Shown here: positions 1-5,763 of the stretch, piece by piece
Layout: the number at the start of each line of letters is the position of its first letter
Numbering within the stretch: the stretch's first letter is position 1
Assembly: GCA_030153205.1 (NCBI GenBank)
Contig: JASLHV010000184.1
Coordinates: forward strand, 1 to 8,682
Length of the DNA stretch: 8,682 bases
DNA from: Roseiarcus sp.
GTDB lineage: Bacteria; Pseudomonadota; Alphaproteobacteria; Rhizobiales; Beijerinckiaceae
Reading direction: 5' to 3'
Position numbers and translations under genes: made by a program
Notes under the pieces: model-generated
The model's database searches: none
What the model was told of the DNA's origin: nothing
Seen by the model: only the letters and a program-made list of their open reading frames with translations

Positions 1-810
1 CAGCTTTTCGTCCCAGAGTTTTCGTTCCTGGTCCTCGAGGAGAATGATCTCGCCTTCGGCGTCGAAACGCGCGCCGGCGCGCGAATGCTGAATCAGCATT
101 AGAGCCGCAAGCCCCATGATTTCGGGCTCGGTTTGAAACAATCGGAGCAGCAGTCGCCCCAAACGGATCGCTTCATCGCAAAGAGGCGCGCGGGCCGGGT
201 CCGCCGCGGCGGAATAGCCCTCGTTGAAAACGAGATAAATCATGGCCGCGACCGCGGCGAGGCGCTCACTGCGCTCAACGACGCTCGGCGCTTCGAACGG
301 CACGTCGGCGGCGGCGATCCGTGCTTTGGCTCGCGTGATGCGCCGCTCCATCGCCTCTTCGCTCACTAAGAAGGCGCGCGCGATCTGCTTCACCGAAAGG
401 CCAGAGACGATCCTGAGCGCCAGCGCGATCTGCTGCGTATTGGGCAATTCCGGATGGCAGCAAATGAACAGCAGCCTAAGGACGTCGTCGCGATAGTGCG
501 AATTATCCAGCCTGTCCGCGATCGGCGTCTCGACATCGTCGAGATCCGAGATTGTTTCGTCCGGCGGCAAAGGCTGTTGTTTCTTGCGGCGGCGCGCACC
601 GTCCAGCGCGGCATTGCGGCCGACGAGAATCAGCCACGCCGTCGGATCGCGCGGCGGGCCATTTTGCGGCCAGTTCTTCAAAGCCTTCAGGCAAGCGTCT
701 TGGAAAGCTTCTTCTGCCGCGTCCAAATCACGGAAATAGCGGAGCAGCGCACTGACCGCCTGCGGCCGCGCAGCGATCAAGGCGGCGCTGATCCAGGTCG
801 CCTCGCTCAT
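1..810 (-). CDS. ECF42-type RNA polymerase sigma factor, 3' end cut by window edge
   Basis: This is an alternative sigma factor that would direct RNA polymerase to a small set of promoters. The 270 codons present are open to the window edge, so the C-terminus is missing; family members are usually about 400 residues. A sigma-2 region lies at residues 22-75 (LRYFRDLDAAEEAFQDA, then AWLILVGRNAALDGARRR). A sigma-4 helix-turn-helix lies at about 107-165 (GLSVKQIARAFLVSEEAMERR). From about 180 comes the long C-terminal extension (DUF6596/COG4941 style: AAMIYLVFNEGYSAAADPAR, LCDEAIRLGRLL, LMLIQHSRAGAR, EIILLEDQ). This extension separates ECF42 from ordinary ECF factors and is known to be needed for activity in that group. 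There is no anti-sigma gene next to it. The ATG overlaps the stop of the upstream DGPF gene (ATGA, 807-810), which implies translational coupling. Family assignment is firm; target genes are unknown. Confidence 0.93.
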   Translation of the reverse strand, partial: MSEATWISAALIAARPQAVSALLRYFRDLDAAEEAFQDACLKALKNWPQNGPPRDPTAWLILVGRNAALDGARRRKKQQPLPPDETISDLDDVETPIADRLDNSHYRDDVLRLLFICCHPELPNTQQIALALRIVSGLSVKQIARAFLVSEEAMERRITRAKARIAAADVPFEAPSVVERSERLAAVAAMIYLVFNEGYSAAADPARAPLCDEAIRLGRLLLRLFQTEPEIMGLAALMLIQHSRAGARFDAEGEIILLEDQERKLWDEKL

Positions 811-1184
811 GTGGCGGGGACCCGCTCGTCAGGGTTGAAGACCGCGATCGGTCGAACTTCGTAAGCGCCGCCCGGATTGGCTGCGGCGAGCTCCCTGGCG
901 ACTTCGAGCGCCTCTTCGAGATTGGAGACCTCGATGACATAGAAGCCGAGCAATTGCTCCTTCGTCTCCGCGAAAGGGCCGTCAATCACCAGCGGCGGTT
1001 CCTGGCTCTTGCGCAGAGTCATCGCCGAAGTCGTTGGGAGAAGGCGCAAAGAAGCCCCAAGCTTGCCTGCCTTGGTCAGGCGCTGGCGGGCTTCAGCCAG
1101 TTTGCCCATGACAGCCGCGTCCTCTTCCTTGCTCCAGGACCAGACCACATCCTCTTCATTGTAACAAAGAATGGCGTAAAGCAT
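807..1184 (-). CDS. YCII-related / DGPF-domain protein, partner of ECF42 sigma factor
   Basis: This is a 125-residue single-domain protein of the YCII-related (DGPF) family, a dimeric ferredoxin-like alpha/beta fold. The diagnostic D68-G69-P70-F71 is followed by AETKEQLLGFYVIEV, and the N-terminus MLYAILCYNEE is typical of the family. The role is not established; such proteins are almost always encoded beside ECF42 sigma factors and are thought to be their targets or partners. The ATG at 1184 is supported by a strong Shine-Dalgarno (AAGAGGAGG, 1195-1203, 10 bases upstream). The stop overlaps the start of the sigma gene, so the two form an operon with the DGPF gene first. A candidate ECF42-type promoter lies just upstream (1212-1238), which suggests the sigma factor drives its own operon. 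Family identity is secure; biochemical function is unknown. Confidence 0.93.
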   Translation of the reverse strand: MLYAILCYNEEDVVWSWSKEEDAAVMGKLAEARQRLTKAGKLGASLRLLPTTSAMTLRKSQEPPLVIDGPFAETKEQLLGFYVIEVSNLEEALEVARELAAANPGGAYEVRPIAVFNPDERVPAT

Positions 1185-1211
1185 GCGGCGGAAGCCTCCT
1201 CTTAAGCTAAG

Positions 1212-1238
1212 GACGCGCGACTATGCCCCGAGCCGACA
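1212..1238 (-). promoter_or_regulatory. candidate ECF42-type promoter of the DGPF-sigma operon
   Basis: Read on the minus strand there is TGTCGG (1233-1238), then 17 bases, then CGTC (1212-1215). The motif I recall for ECF42 promoters is TGTCGA at -35 and CGA/TC at -10, so this matches 5 of 6 and fully. Transcription would begin near 1204-1206, directly in front of the AGGAGG ribosome site. The placement is good, but the motif is short and the region is GC-rich, so chance occurrence is possible. Confidence 0.45.
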
Positions 1239-1386
1239 GGGCTGGGCAAAAAACATGGATTAATCGAGCCGCGCGTTAACAGCGTCTCACGCGGTTTTTT
1301 AACGAGCTTCTAAGTCCTCGGCATTAGCCTCAACGTCTCCAGCGATCCCGCGCCAAACGCAGCGGATCGCGCGGCGAGACGAAGCC

Positions 1387-2031
1387 ATGAATCCGGCGAC
1401 AATTCTGATTAGCCTTTTTGACTGGCGTGGCGTGCTCAACAAGGCCGCCTATCGCCGCAATCTATCGATTCTCGTCCTCGTCAATCTTTTGATCAGCCGG
1501 CTCGATCTTCTATCAGGGCCGGCCTCCTGGGGCTGGACGGCGCTCGGGGCCGCCATGGGCCTCTCATTCGACGCGCGCCGCTATCATGATATGGGCCGCA
1601 GCGCGGCCTGGATCGCGTGGGCCAATTTGATTTCGGCGGCGCTCGTCATCTTGGTTTTTCAGTTCATTCCCAATGTAGTGGACTATATTCCTCTACCGGC
1701 CGACTGGCGTATGGACGCGGCCGGCCAGGCCGTCTTTGGACGTTTTGTTCTTCCGGCGTTTGTCGGCGTGATCGTCGGCAATATCATCCAATCATTATGG
1801 CTCGCGTCCGCGCCCTCAGTGACCACCGCCAATTCCTATGCGGCCCGGGCGCCGGCGCGACGCGCTTCGTCAAAGGATGACGACGAGCCGGACGAGGCCG
1901 CCCTTCAGGCGATTATCGACCGCCACCTCGCCGCCGAACAGACAGGCCCCGTCAGGACTGTGAGCGCCAACGCCTCGCGCCCAAGCTCTGTCCAAGGGGC
2001 GCCGCGACAGTTCGGCAGACGCGCGCGCTAA
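1387..2031 (+). CDS. DUF805-like inner-membrane protein with long cytoplasmic tail
   Basis: This is a 214-residue hypothetical membrane protein. The N-terminus LFDWRGVLNKAAYRRNL and the segment ARRYHDMGRSAAWIAW (63-78) resemble the W-x-GR...R and RRLHDIGRSGWW signatures of DUF805 proteins, whose function is unknown. Hydrophobic segments lie at about 26-42, 48-61, 73-94 and 118-140, so three or four membrane helices are likely. From about 145 the chain turns hydrophilic, with an acidic stretch (KDDDEPDEAALQ, 157-168), a predicted short helix and a basic Ser/Arg-rich end; this tail is an addition to the usual short family form. The ATG at 1387 has only a weak ribosome site (GGCGAGAC). It stands alone on this strand, divergent from the DGPF operon and convergent with lipB. 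The DUF805 link is by motif resemblance and is moderately sure. Confidence 0.78.
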   Translation: MNPATILISLFDWRGVLNKAAYRRNLSILVLVNLLISRLDLLSGPASWGWTALGAAMGLSFDARRYHDMGRSAAWIAWANLISAALVILVFQFIPNVVDYIPLPADWRMDAAGQAVFGRFVLPAFVGVIVGNIIQSLWLASAPSVTTANSYAARAPARRASSKDDDEPDEAALQAIIDRHLAAEQTGPVRTVSANASRPSSVQGAPRQFGRRAR

Positions 2032-2041
2032 TTCGCTTCGC

Positions 2042-2800
2042 TTATTCCGCGGCGTCTACGCCGCGCTCGACGTTGACGTTCACAAGCCTTATCGCGCCGA
2101 AGCGGCGTTCGAAGGCTGCGCGCAACGCGGCGTCGGCCTCCGCCATCGAAAGGCTGCGGCCGAGATCGGCGAGGCTGGTGACGCCATAGTGCGATTGCGC
2201 AATCCCGCAGGGGACAATGCCTGAGAAATGAGAAAGGTCCGGCGCGACATTGAGGGCGACGCCGTGGTACGAAACCCATCGCCGCACCCTGACGCCCAGC
2301 GCGGCGATCTTGTCTTCAGCCGGCGCGCCGTCTATCCCCAGCGGCTTGTCCGGCCGCGCCACCCAGACGCCGACGCGATCCTCGCGCGTCTCGCCGGCCA
2401 CGCCGAGGATCGCGAGCGTATCAATGAGCCAAGCCTCCAATGCCGCGACGAAAGCGCGGACATCGGGCCGCCGCCGCTTCAGATCGAGCAAGACATAGGC
2501 CACGCGTTGCCTCGGCCCATGATAGGTGAACTGGCCGCCACGCCCCGTGCGATAGACAGGAAAACGCGGGTCGAGAAGGTCGCCATCGCGGGCGCTCGTG
2601 CCGGCCGTGTAGAGCGGTGGATGTTCGAGGAGCCAGACGCGCTCAGGGGCTTGACCGGCGGCGATGGCTTCGGCGCGGGATTCCATTTGGGCGACTGCGT
2701 CGGCATAGCCAATCCAGCCCGGAGAGGTCAGCCATTCCACGGGCGGCGAGCCTGAAATGGGGAGAAAGGGCGCTTGAAGGATCGAGCGAGGATTTGACAC
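2042..2800 (-). CDS. lipB: octanoyl-[acyl-carrier-protein]-protein N-octanoyltransferase LipB
   Basis: LipB moves the octanoyl group from octanoyl-ACP to the lipoyl domains of 2-oxoacid dehydrogenase and glycine-cleavage proteins in the cytoplasm, the first step of lipoic acid synthesis. From the chosen start (252 residues), the substrate-pocket motif RGGQFTYHGP is at about 87-96. The catalytic Lys164 sits in DKIAALGVRVRRWVSYHG, with a conserved His179. The catalytic Cys198 is in FSGIVPCGI. The alphaproteobacterial N-terminal motif FLPISGSPPVEW begins 12 residues in. The frame stays open to another GTG at 2860 (272 residues). I prefer GTG 2800 because homologous sequence starts there and because a promoter-like element at 2869-2897 would start RNA at about 2862. 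Neither GTG has a strong ribosome site. Its stop is 10 bases from that of the converging DUF805-like gene. No lipA is in view. Confidence 0.95.
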   Translation of the reverse strand: MSNPRSILQAPFLPISGSPPVEWLTSPGWIGYADAVAQMESRAEAIAAGQAPERVWLLEHPPLYTAGTSARDGDLLDPRFPVYRTGRGGQFTYHGPRQRVAYVLLDLKRRRPDVRAFVAALEAWLIDTLAILGVAGETREDRVGVWVARPDKPLGIDGAPAEDKIAALGVRVRRWVSYHGVALNVAPDLSHFSGIVPCGIAQSHYGVTSLADLGRSLSMAEADAALRAAFERRFGAIRLVNVNVERGVDAAE

Positions 2801-2868
2801 GGGACTCGTGGACCCCGTCAGTGCAACGTTTGAAAATCTGGCTAAAGCGTTCAGCCGCACGCAGTATC

Positions 2869-2897
2869 GATATAATCAGGGACTCGAAGACGAGCAA
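2869..2897 (-). promoter_or_regulatory. sigma70-like promoter candidate for lipB
   Basis: On the minus strand TTGCTC (2892-2897) and TATATC (2869-2874) are separated by 17 bases, in an AT-richer pocket between ivd and lipB. A start near 2862 would give about a 60-base leader before GTG 2800 and essentially none before GTG 2860. The match is partial (four of six at each box) and is a visual call. Confidence 0.4.
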
Positions 2898-2942
2898 GCC
2901 TCTCGCTTTTGGGCTGGATCGAAGGCGTAAGCAACACGCCAT

Positions 2943-2958
2943 ACGCCGCCTGCGGCGT
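2943..2958. repeat. short inverted repeat downstream of ivd
   Basis: ACGCCG-CCTG-CGGCGT forms a perfect 6-bp stem with a tetraloop about 50 bases past the ivd stop. Reading with ivd there is no T-run after it, so it is at best a weak terminator or RNA-end stabiliser. Confidence 0.3.
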
Positions 2959-3008
2959 CAAAACTCAGCTCCTTCATGTTCGCATGCCTTGATCCCGATA
3001 CCCACCAC

Positions 3009-4181
3009 TCACTCCGTTTTCGCAAACAACTCCCGCCCGATCAGCATGCGCCTGATCTCGCTCGTTCCAGCGCCGATTTCGTAGAGCTTGGCGTCGCGCA
3101 AAATCCGCCCCGTCGGATAATCGTTGGTATAGCCGTTGCCGCCTAGAAGCTGGATCGCGTCGAGCGCGACCGCCGTCGCGCGTTCGGCGGCGTAGAGGAT
3201 GGCGCCGGCGGCGTCCTCGCGTGTGGTCTCGCCGCGATCGCAAGCCTTGGCGACTGCATAAACATAGGCGCGGGCGGCGTTCATCACCACATACATATCG
3301 GCGAGTTTACCCTGTACGAGCTGGAACGAACCGATGGGTTGGCCGAATTGTTTGCGTTCGTGGATGTAGGGCAGGACCACATCCAGTGCGCTTTGCATCA
3401 GCCCGAGCGGTCCCGCCGCCAGCACAACGCGCTCGTAGTCCAAGCCGGACATCAGTACGTTCACGCCGCGGCCGACTTGACCGAGCACATTCTCTGCGGG
3501 GATTTCGCAGTCGGAGAAAACGAGCTCCGACGTATCGGAGCCGCGCATACCGACCTTGTCGAGCTTCGTACCGTTCGAGAAACCCTTCATGCCGCGTTCG
3601 ACAAGAAAGGCCGTCATGCCGCGCGCGCCTGCTGACGGATCGGTCTTGGCGTAGACGACCAGCGTATCGGCGACCGGGCCGTTGGTGATCCACATTTTGG
3701 CGCCATTGAGCACATAACGATCGCCTTTCTTCTCGGCGCGCGTCGACATCGACACGACGTCGGAGCCGGCGTTGGGCTCGGACATCGCCAGGGCGCCGAC
3801 ATGTTCGCCGGAGATCAGCTTAGGCAGGTAGCGACGCTTCTGATCTTCGTTGCCGTTGCGGGTGATCTGGTTGACGCAAAGATTGGAATGGGCGCCATAG
3901 GAAAGGCCGATCGCGCCCGAGGCGCGCGAGACTTCCTCCATCGCGACGCAATGTTCGAGGTAGCCCAGGGCCAAGCCGCCGTGTTCCTCCGGCGCGGTGA
4001 TCCCATGCAAGCCGAGCGCGCCCATCTTCGGCCAGAGATCGCGCGGAAAGAGGTTGTCGCGATCAATCTCTGCGGCGCGCGGTGCAATTTCCTCTTGTGC
4101 GAATTCCAGCGCCGACGCGCGGATCATGTCGGCGCTTTCGCCTAGGTCGAAATTGAAGGGGCGGGGATGATTGGGGATCAT
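3009..4181 (-). CDS. ivd: isovaleryl-CoA dehydrogenase
   Basis: This FAD flavoprotein of the acyl-CoA dehydrogenase family oxidises isovaleryl-CoA to 3-methylcrotonyl-CoA in leucine breakdown and passes electrons to ETF. The 390 residues match the family length exactly. The N-terminal helical domain holds ITAPEEHGGLALGYLEH. The middle beta domain holds the signatures LAMSEPNAGSDVVSM (131-145) and KMWITNGPVADTLVVYAKT (162-180). In the C-terminal helical domain, Glu250 in SGLDYERVVLAAGPLG is the catalytic base at the position specific to isovaleryl-CoA dehydrogenases. The FAD-contacting end QLLGGNGYTNDYPTGRILRD and IGAGTSEIRRMLIGRELF are intact. The frame opens at a TTG at 4217, but ATG 4181 with GGAGG 7 bases upstream is clearly the start. 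Unusually, none of the usual leucine partners (methylcrotonyl-CoA carboxylase, HMG-CoA lyase) is adjacent here. Confidence 0.96.
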   Translation of the reverse strand: MIPNHPRPFNFDLGESADMIRASALEFAQEEIAPRAAEIDRDNLFPRDLWPKMGALGLHGITAPEEHGGLALGYLEHCVAMEEVSRASGAIGLSYGAHSNLCVNQITRNGNEDQKRRYLPKLISGEHVGALAMSEPNAGSDVVSMSTRAEKKGDRYVLNGAKMWITNGPVADTLVVYAKTDPSAGARGMTAFLVERGMKGFSNGTKLDKVGMRGSDTSELVFSDCEIPAENVLGQVGRGVNVLMSGLDYERVVLAAGPLGLMQSALDVVLPYIHERKQFGQPIGSFQLVQGKLADMYVVMNAARAYVYAVAKACDRGETTREDAAGAILYAAERATAVALDAIQLLGGNGYTNDYPTGRILRDAKLYEIGAGTSEIRRMLIGRELFAKTE

Positions 4182-4188
4182 GTTAGCG

Positions 4189-4193
4189 CCTCC
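4189..4193 (-). promoter_or_regulatory. ribosome binding site that fixes the ivd start
   Basis: GGAGG on the minus strand lies 7 bases upstream of ATG 4181. The alternative TTG at 4217 has no comparable site, so the first 12 codons of the longer frame are leader sequence. Confidence 0.8.
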
Positions 4194-4216
4194 GGGCCTC
4201 CTTGTCGTTCGTTGCA

Positions 4217-4245
4217 AGTCTAAAGAGGGAGCGGCGGCGCTCCAA
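4217..4245 (-). promoter_or_regulatory. weak promoter candidate for ivd
   Basis: On the minus strand TTGGAG (4240-4245) is followed after 17 bases by TAGACT (4217-4222). This predicts a start near 4210 and a leader of about 30 bases before ATG 4181. Three and four of six positions match the consensus, so it is only a candidate. Confidence 0.28.
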
Positions 4246-4399
4246 GGAAATCCGAGCAGGTGGCCGGCGTGCCGCTGCGGTTTGTCAGTGAAGTGGCCGC
4301 TCGCCGATACGGGCCTTTCCGCTCGGCGCTCGGCGAGCCGGATCTTTGAGGGATACGTCGGCGCTCGAGAACGGCGCAGGGTCTGGGCGGCCGCGATAC

Positions 4400-4426
4400 T
4401 TGACAGCCGGGAATGTTTTATATACT
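4400..4426 (+). promoter_or_regulatory. promoter of the tetR-led operon
   Basis: A perfect TTGACA -35 box (4400-4405) is followed 15 bases later by TATACT (4421-4426), a five-of-six -10 box inside an AT-rich stretch (TTTTATATACT). The 15-base spacing is shorter than optimal; TACTGA at 17 bases is a weaker alternative. The start would fall near 4433, about 25 bases before the tetR ATG. Confidence 0.6.
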
Positions 4427-4441
4427 GAGCGAATACTCAGT
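4424..4441. promoter_or_regulatory. probable TetR-family operator overlapping the -10 box
   Basis: ACTGAG-CGAATA-CTCAGT is a perfect 6-bp inverted repeat with a 6-base spacer, extended to the right by another GAGT. It overlaps the -10 box and the expected start site. This is where an autoregulating TetR repressor would block polymerase, and ACT(G/C)A-type half-sites are common for the family. It lies 17 bases before the start codon of the TetR-family gene. Binding is inferred. Confidence 0.6.
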
Positions 4442-4458
4442 GAGTTTGTAGTCATCCA

Positions 4459-5046
4459 ATGGCCCAGGTTTCACGCAAAGATAAGAAAGACGCCACCCAG
4501 CGCCGGCTGGTGGAAACCGCGCTCGATTTCTTTGCGGAACGCGGCTTCGCCAATTCCAACACAGCGGATTTCGCCAAGGCGGCGAAAGTCTCGCATGGCG
4601 CGGTGTTTCTCCATTTCCCGACGCGCGAGGCTTTGGTCCTGCGCGTGCTCGACGTGTTCGGCGATCGCCTGTCGGCGGCCTTCAAAGTTGCGATGCAAGG
4701 GGAGCTGAGCCTGGAGGGCGTGCTGCGCGCGCATCTGTTGGTCTTGCGCGAGTATGAGGATTTCTACGCCCGTCTCGTCCAGGAGGGCGCGCTGCTGCCG
4801 GTGAAAGCGCGCAGTCTTTTGTTCATTCTCCACGCCGCTGTATCGCATCGCCTGCGGCTCGCGGCAGAAGTCGAAGTCGCGGCGGGGCCGTGCAAAGCGA
4901 TGAAGCAGCATCTGCTTTTCAACACCTGGATCGCGCTGGTTCATTACTACATCGCCAATCGCGATGTGTTTGCCCCGGGCGAGTCCGTACTTGCGGCGAA
5001 AGGCGATGAACTCATTGGGCATTTTCTCAGCCTCTGCCGGAAATAG
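4459..5046 (+). CDS. TetR/AcrR-family transcriptional repressor
   Basis: This is a 195-residue regulator. Residues 13-60 form the DNA-binding domain: QRRLVETALDFFAERGFANS, then helix-turn-helix TADFAKAAKVSHGAVFLHFP (35-54) and TREALVLRVLDVF, with the normal glycine turn and F-x-x-F-x-T/S-R/K-E ending. The C-terminal helices (about 75-195) form the ligand pocket and dimer interface and show no named subfamily signature, so the inducer is unknown. The ATG at 4459 has no good Shine-Dalgarno, so its translation may be weak, which suits a repressor. A perfect inverted repeat overlaps its own promoter (4424-4441), implying autorepression. It leads a tight plus-strand cluster with the zinc-ribbon gene 10 bases downstream and is divergent from ivd, which it could also control. 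Confidence 0.93.
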   Translation: MAQVSRKDKKDATQRRLVETALDFFAERGFANSNTADFAKAAKVSHGAVFLHFPTREALVLRVLDVFGDRLSAAFKVAMQGELSLEGVLRAHLLVLREYEDFYARLVQEGALLPVKARSLLFILHAAVSHRLRLAAEVEVAAGPCKAMKQHLLFNTWIALVHYYIANRDVFAPGESVLAAKGDELIGHFLSLCRK

Positions 5047-5050
5047 GAGA
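5045..5050 (+). promoter_or_regulatory. ribosome binding site deciding the zinc-ribbon start, overlapping the tetR stop
   Basis: AGGAGA lies 6 bases before ATG 5057 and shares two bases with the tetR TAG (5044-5046). It identifies the short 86-residue reading as the real one although the frame is open much further upstream (to 4964), and it suggests translational coupling to tetR. Confidence 0.75.
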
Positions 5051-5056
5051 AAGTCG

Positions 5057-5317
5057 ATGACAGTCAAATGCGTCTCATGCGGCTCCTGCGGCTTTCCGAT
5101 GGAGCAGGACGAAGATTTCGCCCTCAGCGATCGCAGCCAACCGTACTGTCGCTATTGCACCGACGCCCGCGGCGCGCTGCTGCCTTACCAAGCCGTGCTC
5201 GACACCAATGCGCGGTACTACGTCGAGAGCCAGGGCGTCAGCGCGGAGGCGGCGCGCGGCATGGCCGCGGCGCTTCTCGCTTCCATGCCGGCCTGGCGCG
5301 GCCGGCCGACGGCGTAA
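5057..5317 (+). CDS. small zinc-ribbon protein (putative zinc ribbon domain, PF12674-like)
   Basis: This is an 86-residue cytoplasmic protein. Cysteines 8 and 11 (SCGSCGFPM) with 31 and 34 (YCRYCTDARG) give a four-cysteine zinc ribbon; Cys5 makes an extra CxxCxxC. The order CxxCGxPM, a polar loop EDFALSDRSQPYC, then a helical tail ending in LLASMPAWRG matches what I know of the PF12674 family, whose function is not defined. Genes of this family often sit beside small regulators or VOC-type proteins. The start is fixed by AGGAGA, which overlaps the stop of tetR, so the two genes are co-transcribed and probably coupled. It may act as a small metal- or nucleic-acid-binding accessory; this is inference. 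The family call is fairly sure, the role unknown. Confidence 0.88.
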   Translation: MTVKCVSCGSCGFPMEQDEDFALSDRSQPYCRYCTDARGALLPYQAVLDTNARYYVESQGVSAEAARGMAAALLASMPAWRGRPTA

Positions 5318-5350
5318 CGAATAAAATCCTCGCAAACCAAGGAGAGAAAG

Positions 5351-5713
5351 ATGCTCAATCATGTCGCCCTTCGGACTAAGAAATTCGACAAGCTCGTCGA
5401 TTTCTATGAGACCTGCCTGAAGCCGCTCGGCTACGCCAAACTTTCGACCTATGAAGGCGGCGCCGGCTTCGGTAAAGGCGACGTCTCCTCGCTTTGGATT
5501 GGCGATTCGAAAGAAGGGCCGTCCAGCGTCCACCTCGCCTTCGATAGTCCGACGCGCAAGGCGGTCGACGCGTTCTATAAAGCGGCGATCGAAGGCGGGG
5601 CGAAGGACAATGGCAAGCCGGCCGTGCGCGCCGATTACAGCCCTAATTACTACGCGGCCTTCGTCATCGATCCGGACGGCAACAATATCGAAGCGGTCTG
5701 CTTGAAGGCCTGA
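5351..5713 (+). CDS. VOC-family (glyoxalase/bleomycin resistance/dioxygenase fold) protein
   Basis: This 120-residue protein has a single vicinal-oxygen-chelate fold made of two beta-alpha-beta-beta-beta modules, normally dimeric and metal-binding. The first module begins MLNHVALRTKKFDKLVDFYETCLKPLGY. The second carries SSVHLAFDSPTRKAVDAFY and ends in the characteristic FVIDPDGNNIEAVC. His4, His61 and Glu114 are in the positions of the usual metal ligands, so an active metal site is plausible. The substrate cannot be told from sequence; relatives include glyoxalase-like enzymes, dioxygenases and binding proteins. A strong AAGGAGAG (5339-5346) precedes the ATG by 4-6 bases. It is 33 bases after the zinc-ribbon gene and 50 before the next gene, on the same strand, in the tetR-led cluster. 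Confidence 0.92.
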   Translation: MLNHVALRTKKFDKLVDFYETCLKPLGYAKLSTYEGGAGFGKGDVSSLWIGDSKEGPSSVHLAFDSPTRKAVDAFYKAAIEGGAKDNGKPAVRADYSPNYYAAFVIDPDGNNIEAVCLKA

Positions 5714-5763
5714 AAAGGCTTAGAGCCTAGCGCTCGGGTCGACGCTATTCGGACGAGGATCTC

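Noticed and set aside
454..864. A 136-codon plus-strand frame opposite the sigma factor gene.
   Set aside because: It is the antisense shadow of a gene with clear sigma-factor domains and has no ribosome site or family features.
1280..1311. CCGCG...CGCGG followed by TTTTTT on the plus strand, resembling a terminator.
   Set aside because: The stem is only 5 bp with a 16-base loop, and no plus-strand gene lies upstream to terminate.
2048..2065. CGCGGCG-TCTA-CGCCGCG hairpin at the lipB 3' end near the convergent DUF805-like gene.
   Set aside because: It lies in the last codons of lipB, has no T-run on either side, and fits codon choice for VDAA in a GC-rich gene.
4471..5067. A 198-codon minus-strand frame opposite tetR.
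   Set aside because: The plus strand carries a convincing TetR protein with promoter and operator; the antisense translation shows no recognisable domain.
5713..5740. AGGC-TTAGA-GCCT hairpin after the VOC gene.
   Set aside because: The stem is 4 bp and lacks a T-run, and the next gene follows closely on the same strand, so termination here is unlikely.
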